DNA of 35,236 nucleotides from a virus. The stretch's first letter is position 1. Every line of letters starts with the position of its first letter. The notes beneath the pieces are model-generated. The model was not told where the DNA came from. It saw only the letters and a list, made by a program, of their open reading frames with translations, and did no database searches. Location: positions 1 through 35,236 of IMG/VR virus record IMGVR_UViG_3300028388_001992. One strand, written 5' to 3'. The translations under genes were made by a program, and so were the position numbers. Of this stretch, positions 1 through 6,182 are shown in pieces.

Positions 1-1483
1 CACCGTGAACAGCGTTGCGGTTGTGAACGGCGCGGTGACCATTGACAGTGATGACATTGTTGCACCGCACACGGGTGTGAATTACACCGCCGCTAACACG
101 GACACAATCACAACTCACCTTGCGGGCATAGACACAGCGCTTGCGGGTGCGGGCGGTGCGAGTTCAACAGATGACCTGACCAGTGATCACACAGGCGTGA
201 ATTACACGGGTGCGCTGAACGCGACATTGACCACACACTTGAGCGGCATTGACACTGAGTTGAACAACCGCGCTGACACCGTGAACAGCGTTGCGGTTGT
301 GAACGGTGCTGTGACCATTGACGGCGGTGACATTGTTGCACCGCACACGGGTGTGAATTACACCGCCGCTAACACTGACAGCGTTGCGGCACACCTTGCG
401 GGCGTTGATCAACAGCTAGGCACGCTTGACGGGCTGATCACAGCACTTGATTCAACAGATGACCTGACCAGTGACCACACGGGTGTGAATTACACCGGCG
501 CATTGAACGCGACCGTGACCACACACTTGAGCGGTATTGACACCGCTCTTGCGGGCAAATTGAGTGATCTCCTTGTTGACGGTTCGCCCCAGTTGGGGGG
601 TGATCTTGACATAAACGGGCGCGACATCATAACCACAAACAACGCTGACCTTGACCTTGCACCGCACGGCACGGGTGCTGTTGCGGTGCTGGGCAACACA
701 ACAGGCGGCAACAATCAGGGCGCGCTTCAGTTAAAGTGTGAGCATAACACTCACTATGTTGAACTGAAAAGCCCCGCGCATGCATCATTCACAGGTGCAT
801 CATATACTCTCACATTACCCCCTGATGACGGTGACCCTGACCAAGTTTTAAAGACAAACGGCGCGGGTGTACTTGACTGGGCTGACCAAACATCAGCGAC
901 AGATGACCTGACCAGTGATCACACAGGCGTGAATTACACGGGTGCATTGAACGCGACCGTGACCACACACTTGAGCGGTATTGACACTGAGTTGAATAAC
1001 CGCGCTGACACAGTGAACGGCGCGGCGGTTGTGAACGGTGCGGTGACAATTGACAGTGATGACATTGTTGCACCGCACACGGGTGTGAACTACACCGCCG
1101 CTAACACTGACACAGTGACCGCGCACCTGAGTGCGATTGACACAGCGCTTGCGGGCGCGGGCGGCGGGGGCGGCGCGTCAGCACCTAGCGTGAACCCGTC
1201 AACAATCACAACGTCAGATGTGACATTAGGCGCACCCGCCGCTGGGGTTACTGAGGAAATTTACACAATCAATAATAGCTCAACGGCTATCACAGTAACG
1301 TTGCAACCAGCTGCAACAACGGGGTCAGGCTTCAAATACACGTTCAAAGCGCTGGGCTCTGCAAATGTTACGATTGACGCAAATTCTACAGAGACTATTG
1401 ACGGCGTGCTAACCTTTGTGATCTCACAGACTTATGAAGCCTTGACGGTTGTCTGTGACGGGTCAAACTGGCACATCATTTAA
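1..1483 (+). CDS. Tail fiber protein, repeat-rich, 5' end outside window
   Basis: Partial gene: the open frame runs in from the left edge, and the first visible GTG lies inside a repeat (D-T-V-N-S-V), so it is not the true start. About 493 residues are visible. They contain six copies of an HTGVNYT motif, alternating between a 'TSDHTGVNYTGALNAT' and an 'APHTGVNYTAANTDT' version, each followed by a THLSGIDT or AHLAGIDT-like end. Between them sits a region (about residues 185-300) with PQLGGDLDINGRDI and a YTLTLPPDDGDPDQVLKTNG stretch, wording typical of phage fiber shafts. A Gly-rich hinge follows and then a C-terminal beta-rich domain ending DGSNWHII, which resembles receptor-binding fiber ends. 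Inference: a trimeric fiber or baseplate-attached shaft protein that contacts the host. The family is known only by these sequence habits; the specific fiber type and receptor are unknown. Confidence 0.8.
   Translation, partial: TVNSVAVVNGAVTIDSDDIVAPHTGVNYTAANTDTITTHLAGIDTALAGAGGASSTDDLTSDHTGVNYTGALNATLTTHLSGIDTELNNRADTVNSVAVVNGAVTIDGGDIVAPHTGVNYTAANTDSVAAHLAGVDQQLGTLDGLITALDSTDDLTSDHTGVNYTGALNATVTTHLSGIDTALAGKLSDLLVDGSPQLGGDLDINGRDIITTNNADLDLAPHGTGAVAVLGNTTGGNNQGALQLKCEHNTHYVELKSPAHASFTGASYTLTLPPDDGDPDQVLKTNGAGVLDWADQTSATDDLTSDHTGVNYTGALNATVTTHLSGIDTELNNRADTVNGAAVVNGAVTIDSDDIVAPHTGVNYTAANTDTVTAHLSAIDTALAGAGGGGGASAPSVNPSTITTSDVTLGAPAAGVTEEIYTINNSSTAITVTLQPAATTGSGFKYTFKALGSANVTIDANSTETIDGVLTFVISQTYEALTVVCDGSNWHII
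61..1140 (+). repeat. Coding repeats in tail fiber (HTGVNYT modules)
   Basis: Six near-identical copies of a roughly 20-30 codon module start near 61, 180, 335, 470, 910 and 1069. They are so similar at the DNA level (for example the stretch reading GTGTGAATTACAC) that recombination between copies is likely. They are in frame, vary in spacing, and are separated by unique sequence, so they are protein shaft repeats, not a CRISPR array. Confidence 0.85.
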
Positions 1484-1492
1484 GGATTTAAC

Positions 1493-2044
1493 ATGACATA
1501 TAAACCGACACCAAAAGTGCTTGATATAGAGGTATTCCCGCAAGGGTTTAATTCTATGGCGTGGTCAAACATGTACCGTATGACATATAACCTTGAAGCT
1601 GTAGACGCCTCGAATATAGGTCATGTGCGTACACAAAACACTATCGGCGCGTTATATGCTAATAATACTTGGGGGTTGCCAAACGGCACATATAAGTTGA
1701 CATTTGAGTTTGCTCAAAAGTGGGATGTGACACAGACCAACACTATAAGCAATCTTAAGAACGCTACACTTAGTAAGTTCAGTGGTAATGGTTCTATGTC
1801 TGTTTTACATGACCGCACAAAGATTGAGTGTTATGATACAGGGCGCACCGTGTCAACAGGGTATAACATCTTGTATTTCCGCGTTGAACACTATGTGACA
1901 ATCTCAGGTGTTCCCGCTGGGCAAGTTGGGATTATGCCGCACTACTATGCGTCAAGCTCAATCACAAGCGGTCTATATATGCCAACATTCTCACAATATA
2001 AGCGCCGCTTCAGGGCTGAACTTATAGAAGATGTTACAATTTAA
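1493..2044 (+). CDS. Hypothetical fiber-associated protein
   Basis: 183 residues, starting at an ATG nine bases after the fiber stop, with AAGGA just upstream. I do not recognise a family. The protein is rich in aromatic and beta-forming residues (Tyr, Thr, Phe), has no hydrophobic membrane segment and no coiled coil, and ends in a basic FSQYKRRFRAELIEDVTI. Position directly after a fiber gene suggests a fiber tip, adhesin or fiber chaperone (inference). The DNA here is visibly richer in A and T than the genes around it, with frequent ATA, TAT and AAT codons. This fits an exchanged host-range segment. Confidence 0.6.
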   Translation: MTYKPTPKVLDIEVFPQGFNSMAWSNMYRMTYNLEAVDASNIGHVRTQNTIGALYANNTWGLPNGTYKLTFEFAQKWDVTQTNTISNLKNATLSKFSGNGSMSVLHDRTKIECYDTGRTVSTGYNILYFRVEHYVTISGVPAGQVGIMPHYYASSSITSGLYMPTFSQYKRRFRAELIEDVTI

Positions 2045-2056
2045 GGGGATATTGCT

Positions 2057-2404
2057 ATGAAGATAAGAGCAACAATCGCAACAAATGTGCAATTAAATGA
2101 CCTTGTAACATATGATCAAGCCTCTAACCAGTGGGTTAAATCTAATACACCTTTAGGGTTATTAGGGGCGGTTATTGGTATTGAGCCTGACACATCAACA
2201 GCTATCATTGAGTTCAGCGCTGAAGTGACCGCGCACACATCAACTGTGATTGCATCACACGGCGGGCGGTTGAATGTTGTGAACGGGCGTGTGTACATAG
2301 ATGATGCGGGTGGGGCACAGCACAGGTTCATATACCCACAAACTGACAATCTTGATATTGACGGCAACATTGCGGCGGGTACACAGGTGCGTGTGCTCAT
2401 TTAA
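2057..2404 (+). CDS. Hypothetical small beta-rich virion-associated protein
   Basis: 115 residues, ATG start with AAGGGG eight bases upstream, 12 bases after the previous stop. No membrane segment. The sequence alternates short beta-like stretches (LGLLGAVIGIEPDTSTAIIEF, with VTYDQASNQWVKSNT before it) and ends AAGTQVRVLI. This 'value plus context' pattern is seen in small phage decoration or fiber-accessory proteins, but I cannot assign a family. It is last in the fiber-linked group before the membrane-protein cluster. Function unknown. Confidence 0.55.
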   Translation: MKIRATIATNVQLNDLVTYDQASNQWVKSNTPLGLLGAVIGIEPDTSTAIIEFSAEVTAHTSTVIASHGGRLNVVNGRVYIDDAGGAQHRFIYPQTDNLDIDGNIAAGTQVRVLI

Positions 2405-2433
2405 ACTAGCACCGCATAATGAAGCATGATAAT

Positions 2434-2463
2434 CTCTCAAGTACACTTTGAATCACTTGAGGG
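2434..2463 (+). promoter_or_regulatory. Hairpin overlapping the ribosome-binding site of the 2470 gene
   Basis: CTCAAGT at 2436-2442 is complementary to ACTTGAG at 2455-2461, and pairing can extend to 2434 and 2463 with one G-U pair. The loop is 12 bases. The right arm covers the first bases of the GAGGGGG Shine-Dalgarno sequence (2459-2465). No T-run follows, so it is not a standard terminator. It could limit translation of the next gene (inference). Confidence 0.4.
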
Positions 2464-2469
2464 GGTGTC

Positions 2470-2763
2470 ATGCACAAGCAATACATCTTGCCCGCGCTGG
2501 GCGTGCTGTGTGTCATTATCGTTCTGATCTATTCGGTTGAGGCCGCCTTCACGATATTAGGCGGCATTGCGGCTGTGCTGTTTGGTGACAACCAGCGCAA
2601 GCGCACTGAGCTTGAGATCAAGACTGACGCGCTCAAGCGTCAAGAGGATGAAGCCGCAAGCGTGCGGTCAGATCTTGAGTCAATCAAGCGACACAATGAA
2701 GCGGTTGAAGAACAAATTGCGCGAGATGAAGAGAGTGAGGTTGACCAGTGGTTAGACTCATGA
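2470..2763 (+). CDS. Small membrane/coiled-coil protein, inner-spanin or holin-like candidate
   Basis: 97 residues. ATG start, four bases after a strong GAGGGGG. Two hydrophobic stretches fill the N-terminal third (about residues 6-22 and 25-40). A highly charged, Lys/Arg/Glu-rich helical region follows (about 42-92) with heptad-like spacing, so a coiled coil is likely. An N-terminal membrane anchor plus a charged helical tail is the layout of phage inner-membrane spanins and of some holins. The next gene overlaps its end and encodes a secreted or anchored coiled-coil protein, which supports a lysis role. No sequence signature proves it. The stop is TGA at 2761-2763. Confidence 0.5.
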   Translation: MHKQYILPALGVLCVIIVLIYSVEAAFTILGGIAAVLFGDNQRKRTELEIKTDALKRQEDEAASVRSDLESIKRHNEAVEEQIARDEESEVDQWLDS

Positions 2764-3158
2764 TCATGAGCGCACTAGTGTGCGCCGCGCCGTCAACAGG
2801 CAACTGGGTGTTAAAGAGCGGTGAAGTTGTTGAAAAGCCTTGCCCGTCATCTTTACAGATGAGTGATAAAGCGCGCTTGCCGCAAGGGTGTGTTGCACAT
2901 CAGGCGGGTGTGTGGCTATCTCGTCAAACATACACTGACGGTGAAGTTGAGCGGGCACGGTTGCAACACCGCCTTGAGGCGGCACGCGAGCGTGAAGAGA
3001 TATTGCAACAGCGCATCATCAACCTTGAGGCACAGTTAAGCATGACAACGGTTGCGGGGGTGTGCCCCGCGTGCAACTGCACATCATCAATACTCACATC
3101 AACAGTCATTGCAACGGGGGCGTGTGCCGCATGGACACTCTACAACTCACAACGCTAG
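2748..3158 (+). CDS. Exported coiled-coil protein with C-terminal membrane segment, spanin-like candidate
   Basis: 136 residues from GTG 2748, chosen because GAGG lies seven bases upstream; an ATG at 2760 would give a slightly shorter product. The N terminus (MVRLMIMSALVCAAPS) looks like a short signal peptide. The cysteine sits where a lipobox cysteine would, but Val precedes it instead of the usual Gly, Ala or Ser, so lipoprotein processing is doubtful. Residues about 62-96 form a Glu/Arg-rich coiled coil. A CPAC motif and then a hydrophobic C-terminal segment (about 111-130) follow. A signal or lipoprotein start plus a C-terminal membrane helix is the plan of unimolecular spanins such as T1 gp11. 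It overlaps both neighbours. Confidence 0.45.
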   Translation: MVRLMIMSALVCAAPSTGNWVLKSGEVVEKPCPSSLQMSDKARLPQGCVAHQAGVWLSRQTYTDGEVERARLQHRLEAAREREEILQQRIINLEAQLSMTTVAGVCPACNCTSSILTSTVIATGACAAWTLYNSQR

Positions 3159-3373
3159 TCAGCACAGTCACGGTGCTGGGGTTCATTTACACCTATGTCA
3201 AAGACCGCTTTGCGCAAGGGCGGGCAATGGGCACGCTTGAACAGCGTGTCACCGCGCTTGAGAATGACAAGCAAGTGCTTGAGACGCTGACACAGACGTT
3301 GACAGAAACTCGTATGGCTGTGACTCGCCTTGAAGGTAAGGTTGACACATGGATAAACAAGCATGAGAACTGA
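3131..3373 (+). CDS. Small membrane-anchored coiled-coil protein
   Basis: 80 residues from ATG 3131; an upstream in-frame ATG at 3062 would add a sequence with no clear features, and GGGGG at 3116-3120 serves the 3131 start. Residues about 5-23 form one hydrophobic segment (LTTLVSTVTVLGFIYTYV). The rest is a coiled coil with repeated LEQRVTALEND and RLEGKVDTW patterns. The layout matches small phage proteins that accompany holins (XhlA-like by architecture only) and also the minus-strand gene at 10321. It overlaps the previous gene by 28 bases and thyX by 11, so these genes are probably translated together. Confidence 0.5.
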   Translation: MDTLQLTTLVSTVTVLGFIYTYVKDRFAQGRAMGTLEQRVTALENDKQVLETLTQTLTETRMAVTRLEGKVDTWINKHEN

Positions 3374-4049
3374 GCATATTGACCTGTATGATGACGGTAT
3401 AGGTTCAGTGTCACTTGTCGATTATATGGGCAATGACAAGCGTGCGATTAATGCGGCGCGGGTCAGCCTGTTGAATGACGAGATTGACGGCTTTGACGCT
3501 GAACTTGATGAGAGTGATAAGCGGTTGCTCTCATTCCTAGTGAGAGAACAACACACGTCACCCTTTGAACACAGCACGGTCAGTGTGCGCATCACTTGCC
3601 CGCTGTTTGTGAGCAAGCAAATCATGCGTCACCGCACCTTCAGCTTCAATGAGGTGTCACGCCGTTACACAAGCAAGGGGCTTCAGTTTTATGTGCCCAC
3701 TATATTGCGTCAACAGGCGGTCAAGAATCTTCAGTGCTCAACGGGTGAAGCGGTTGAGGACAACACAGCCGTGCGCGCACTGTATGAACGGCAAGTTAAT
3801 GTTGCGCTGGTTGCATACAATGAATTGATTGACGCGGGCGTGTGTCGAGAGCAAGCACGCGGTATCTTGCCCCAGTGCCTATACACTGAGTTTTACATGA
3901 GCGGCAACTTGCTGAACTGGTTTAAGTTCTTGCGCTTGCGCTTGCACCCGCACGCACAACCTGAAGTGCAAGAGGTTGCGCAAGCTGTTCTTGAGTTGTT
4001 GCGTGAATACTTCCCCGTGACAGCCGCGCAATTTATCAATGAAGATTAA
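3363..4049 (+). CDS. thyX: Flavin-dependent thymidylate synthase
   Basis: 228 residues, normal ThyX length. It converts dUMP to dTMP using methylene-tetrahydrofolate, with FAD and NADPH as redox partners, without the classical ThyA chemistry. The signature R-H-R-X7-S is complete at residues 89-99 (RHRTFSFNEVS), followed by RRY. The surrounding FEHSTVSVRITCPLFVSKQ and later ARGILPQCLYTEFYMSGN segments are typical of the family's FAD- and dUMP-binding regions. The ATG at 3363 lies within the 3' end of the preceding gene. The deaminase downstream overlaps by 11 bases and would supply its dUMP. Identification is firm; whether the phage makes modified thymines cannot be judged here. Confidence 0.95.
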   Translation: MRTEHIDLYDDGIGSVSLVDYMGNDKRAINAARVSLLNDEIDGFDAELDESDKRLLSFLVREQHTSPFEHSTVSVRITCPLFVSKQIMRHRTFSFNEVSRRYTSKGLQFYVPTILRQQAVKNLQCSTGEAVEDNTAVRALYERQVNVALVAYNELIDAGVCREQARGILPQCLYTEFYMSGNLLNWFKFLRLRLHPHAQPEVQEVAQAVLELLREYFPVTAAQFINED

Positions 4050-4572
4050 ACACTTAACACACTGGCTTCAACAAACCGTTGCGTTGTCTCAACTCAGTGA
4101 GTGCAAGCGGCGCAAGTTTGGTTGCTTGATCATTGACCCCGCCGTCAACAGTCTCGTCACTGACGGGTATAACGGCGGCGCACGGGGCGGGTCACGGTGT
4201 TGCGGCGGTGAAGATACTTGCTTGCGTGAAGTTGAACAGATACCCAGCGGTGAACGGCTTGCACGCGGGTGCAATCACGCTGAAGCAAACGCTGTTGCAA
4301 ACGCGGCGCGGCGCGGGGTTGCCCTTGAAGGGTGCTGGCTTATGGTCAACGGTGAACCGTGCCTTGCGTGTGCAAAGCTCATACATCAAGCGGGCATTGC
4401 TCGCGTGATCTTCATAGGCGGTGTATACTCGACAAGTGAAGGTGTTGAATACTTGCGGCGGTATATACCCGCGCATGATGTTGACCTTGACGATACATCA
4501 ACACTTGAAGCGGTGTTGCGCCCGCGCTCTTTTAGTGTACACTTGACGGGTGCGTCACCGTTCAACAAATAA
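4039..4572 (+). CDS. Deoxycytidylate (dCMP) deaminase
   Basis: 177 residues. It deaminates dCMP to dUMP, the substrate of ThyX next to it. The zinc-dependent cytidine/deoxycytidylate deaminase motifs are present: H80-A-E82 with the proton-shuttling Glu in CNHAEANA, and P107-C-L-A-C111 carrying the two zinc cysteines. An additional Cys-rich stretch, RCCGGEDTC, lies at about residues 53-61 and could form a second metal site, as in some phage dCMP deaminases (inference). The Asn after HAEA and the length support dCMP over free cytidine. It is translationally overlapped with thyX and sits just before the portal gene, so nucleotide genes are embedded in the structural region. Confidence 0.9.
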   Translation: MKIKHLTHWLQQTVALSQLSECKRRKFGCLIIDPAVNSLVTDGYNGGARGGSRCCGGEDTCLREVEQIPSGERLARGCNHAEANAVANAARRGVALEGCWLMVNGEPCLACAKLIHQAGIARVIFIGGVYSTSEGVEYLRRYIPAHDVDLDDTSTLEAVLRPRSFSVHLTGASPFNK

Positions 4573-4583
4573 GGGTTTGAACA

Positions 4584-6182
4584 ATGGGTATATTCTCAAG
4601 ATTGTTTGGTAAAAGAGATGACGTGAACACTGATGAAGAGGTGTTCAAAGCGTTGCCCGCGCCCAGCGCAAAACCCGCTGTGCCGCTGAGTCAACAAGTC
4701 AGTTCTAGTGATATCGCAAACGCATACATGCTTGAAGGTATGAATGAGGGGGGTGAGACTTCACGCGGGCTTGATTATGATCAACTGTTGTCAATGACTC
4801 GCGTGCCGCTCATAGCCGCGATCATTCAAACGCGCATCAATCAGGTTGCAGAGTTTGCAACCCCCAGCCGTGACGGTTTTGAAGTGGGGTTCATGATCCG
4901 TTTAAAGGATGAGAACGCAACACCTAGTGATGCAGACCTAGAGACAATTGAGCAACTGTATCAGTTCATACTTGATTGCGGTGACAACCGCATTGCGCAA
5001 GAGACAAACTTTGAATCATTCTTGCGCATGCTTGTGCGTGACTCACTCACCTATGATCAAGCGTGCTTTGAGATCATACGCAATCGGGGCGGCGGTGTAG
5101 CTGGTTTTATGAACGTAGACAGCCGCACAATTAGGCGCACAAAGATGACCCCCGATGAACGCAAGGCGGGGCGGCGTGACCCTAAGAAACCGCAATTTGT
5201 GCAGGTGATAGACAACAAACCGAAAGCTGAATTTATGGCACATGATTTGTGCTTTGGCGTGCGCCGCCCGCGCTCTGATCTGCGGTTTCACGGTTACGGT
5301 TTCCCTGAACTTGAAGAGGCGGTTGGGCTGATCACACACTTGTTGAACGCCGATATATACAACGCCGCAAACTTCACAAACGGCATCAGCGTTGCGGGCA
5401 TCATTGCGGTGAAGAGTAAGATGAACCCGCAACTGTTCAGATCATTCAGGCGTGAGTTCTATCAAATGTTGAGCGGGTCAGCTAACGCAAAGAAAACCCC
5501 GCTGGTTCAATTAGACCCTGACAGCAATGAAGATTTGAAGGCGTTGAACCTGAGTGCGAGCAATAAAGATATGGAGTTTCAACAGTGGCAACACTACCTG
5601 TTGAAGTGCATATGCGCGCTGTTTCAGATTGACCCGATGGAGTTAGGTTTCAACTTTGGGCAAGAGGGTCAGCGCTCATCACTCAATCAGAACACGGGCA
5701 CTGAACGTGTGCTGATGAGCAAAGAAAAGGGCTTGCGCCCGATGTTGAGAGCAATTCAACAATGGATCAACCGCTATGTGATTGACCATTTAGATGACCG
5801 CTTTGAGCTTGCGTTTATAGGGCTTGACACGTCACCAGCTAAAGACCAACTTGCGTTAAACATTGATAAGGTCAAGACAATCATGACAATCAATGAAGTG
5901 CGTGCGCTGTATGATCTCAAGCCGTTGCCTAATGGTGATGTGATCCTTGACCCCACATTTATAAACGCATACGGCGCGGGCGCTGATGCGGGCGCTGATG
6001 CGGTCATCACGCCTGAGAATGACGCTAGTCTTGAGTTAGGCACTGACGCTGAAGCTGAACCTGAAGCTGAACCTGAACCTGAAGCTGAACCTGAAGCTGA
6101 ACCTGAAGCTGAACCTGAAGCTGAACCTGAAGCTGAACCTGAAGCAAACCGCGTTTACACTGTGAGTCTTGATGATGAGTAA
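4584..6182 (+). CDS. Portal protein
   Basis: 532 residues. It forms the dodecameric ring at the capsid vertex through which DNA enters and leaves. Start ATG 4584 follows AAGGG. Portal-like features are the N-terminal MGIFSRLFGKR, the early LLSMTRVPLIAAIIQTRINQ helix, the middle VRDSLTYDQACFEIIRN segment with NVDSRTIRR, and the FQIDPMELGF and LNQNTGTERV wing/stem segments. The order of genes after it (minor head protein, protease, scaffold, capsid) agrees. The C terminus carries a run of Glu-Ala-Glu-Pro repeats (about residues 490-519), an unusual acidic tail that may vary in length. It is followed with overlap by the metallopeptidase-like gene. Confidence 0.88.
   Translation: MGIFSRLFGKRDDVNTDEEVFKALPAPSAKPAVPLSQQVSSSDIANAYMLEGMNEGGETSRGLDYDQLLSMTRVPLIAAIIQTRINQVAEFATPSRDGFEVGFMIRLKDENATPSDADLETIEQLYQFILDCGDNRIAQETNFESFLRMLVRDSLTYDQACFEIIRNRGGGVAGFMNVDSRTIRRTKMTPDERKAGRRDPKKPQFVQVIDNKPKAEFMAHDLCFGVRRPRSDLRFHGYGFPELEEAVGLITHLLNADIYNAANFTNGISVAGIIAVKSKMNPQLFRSFRREFYQMLSGSANAKKTPLVQLDPDSNEDLKALNLSASNKDMEFQQWQHYLLKCICALFQIDPMELGFNFGQEGQRSSLNQNTGTERVLMSKEKGLRPMLRAIQQWINRYVIDHLDDRFELAFIGLDTSPAKDQLALNIDKVKTIMTINEVRALYDLKPLPNGDVILDPTFINAYGAGADAGADAVITPENDASLELGTDAEAEPEAEPEPEAEPEAEPEAEPEAEPEAEPEANRVYTVSLDDE
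6051..6140 (+). repeat. 12-bp tandem repeat encoding the acidic Glu-Ala-Glu-Pro tail of the portal
   Basis: Seven copies of GAAGCTGAACCT, with one extra GAACCT hexamer after the second copy, lie in frame near the 3' end of the portal gene. The copies are almost perfect, which suggests recent slippage; any change by whole units keeps the frame. The complement gives an open Phe/Arg/Ser frame that is an artefact. Confidence 0.9.

Noticed and set aside
61-1140. Possible CRISPR-like array from regularly recurring sequence.
   Set aside because: Copies are in frame, unequal in spacing, and encode fiber shaft modules; no cas genes.
2434-2463. Possible rho-independent terminator.
   Set aside because: The stem is not followed by a T-run and overlaps a Shine-Dalgarno sequence instead.
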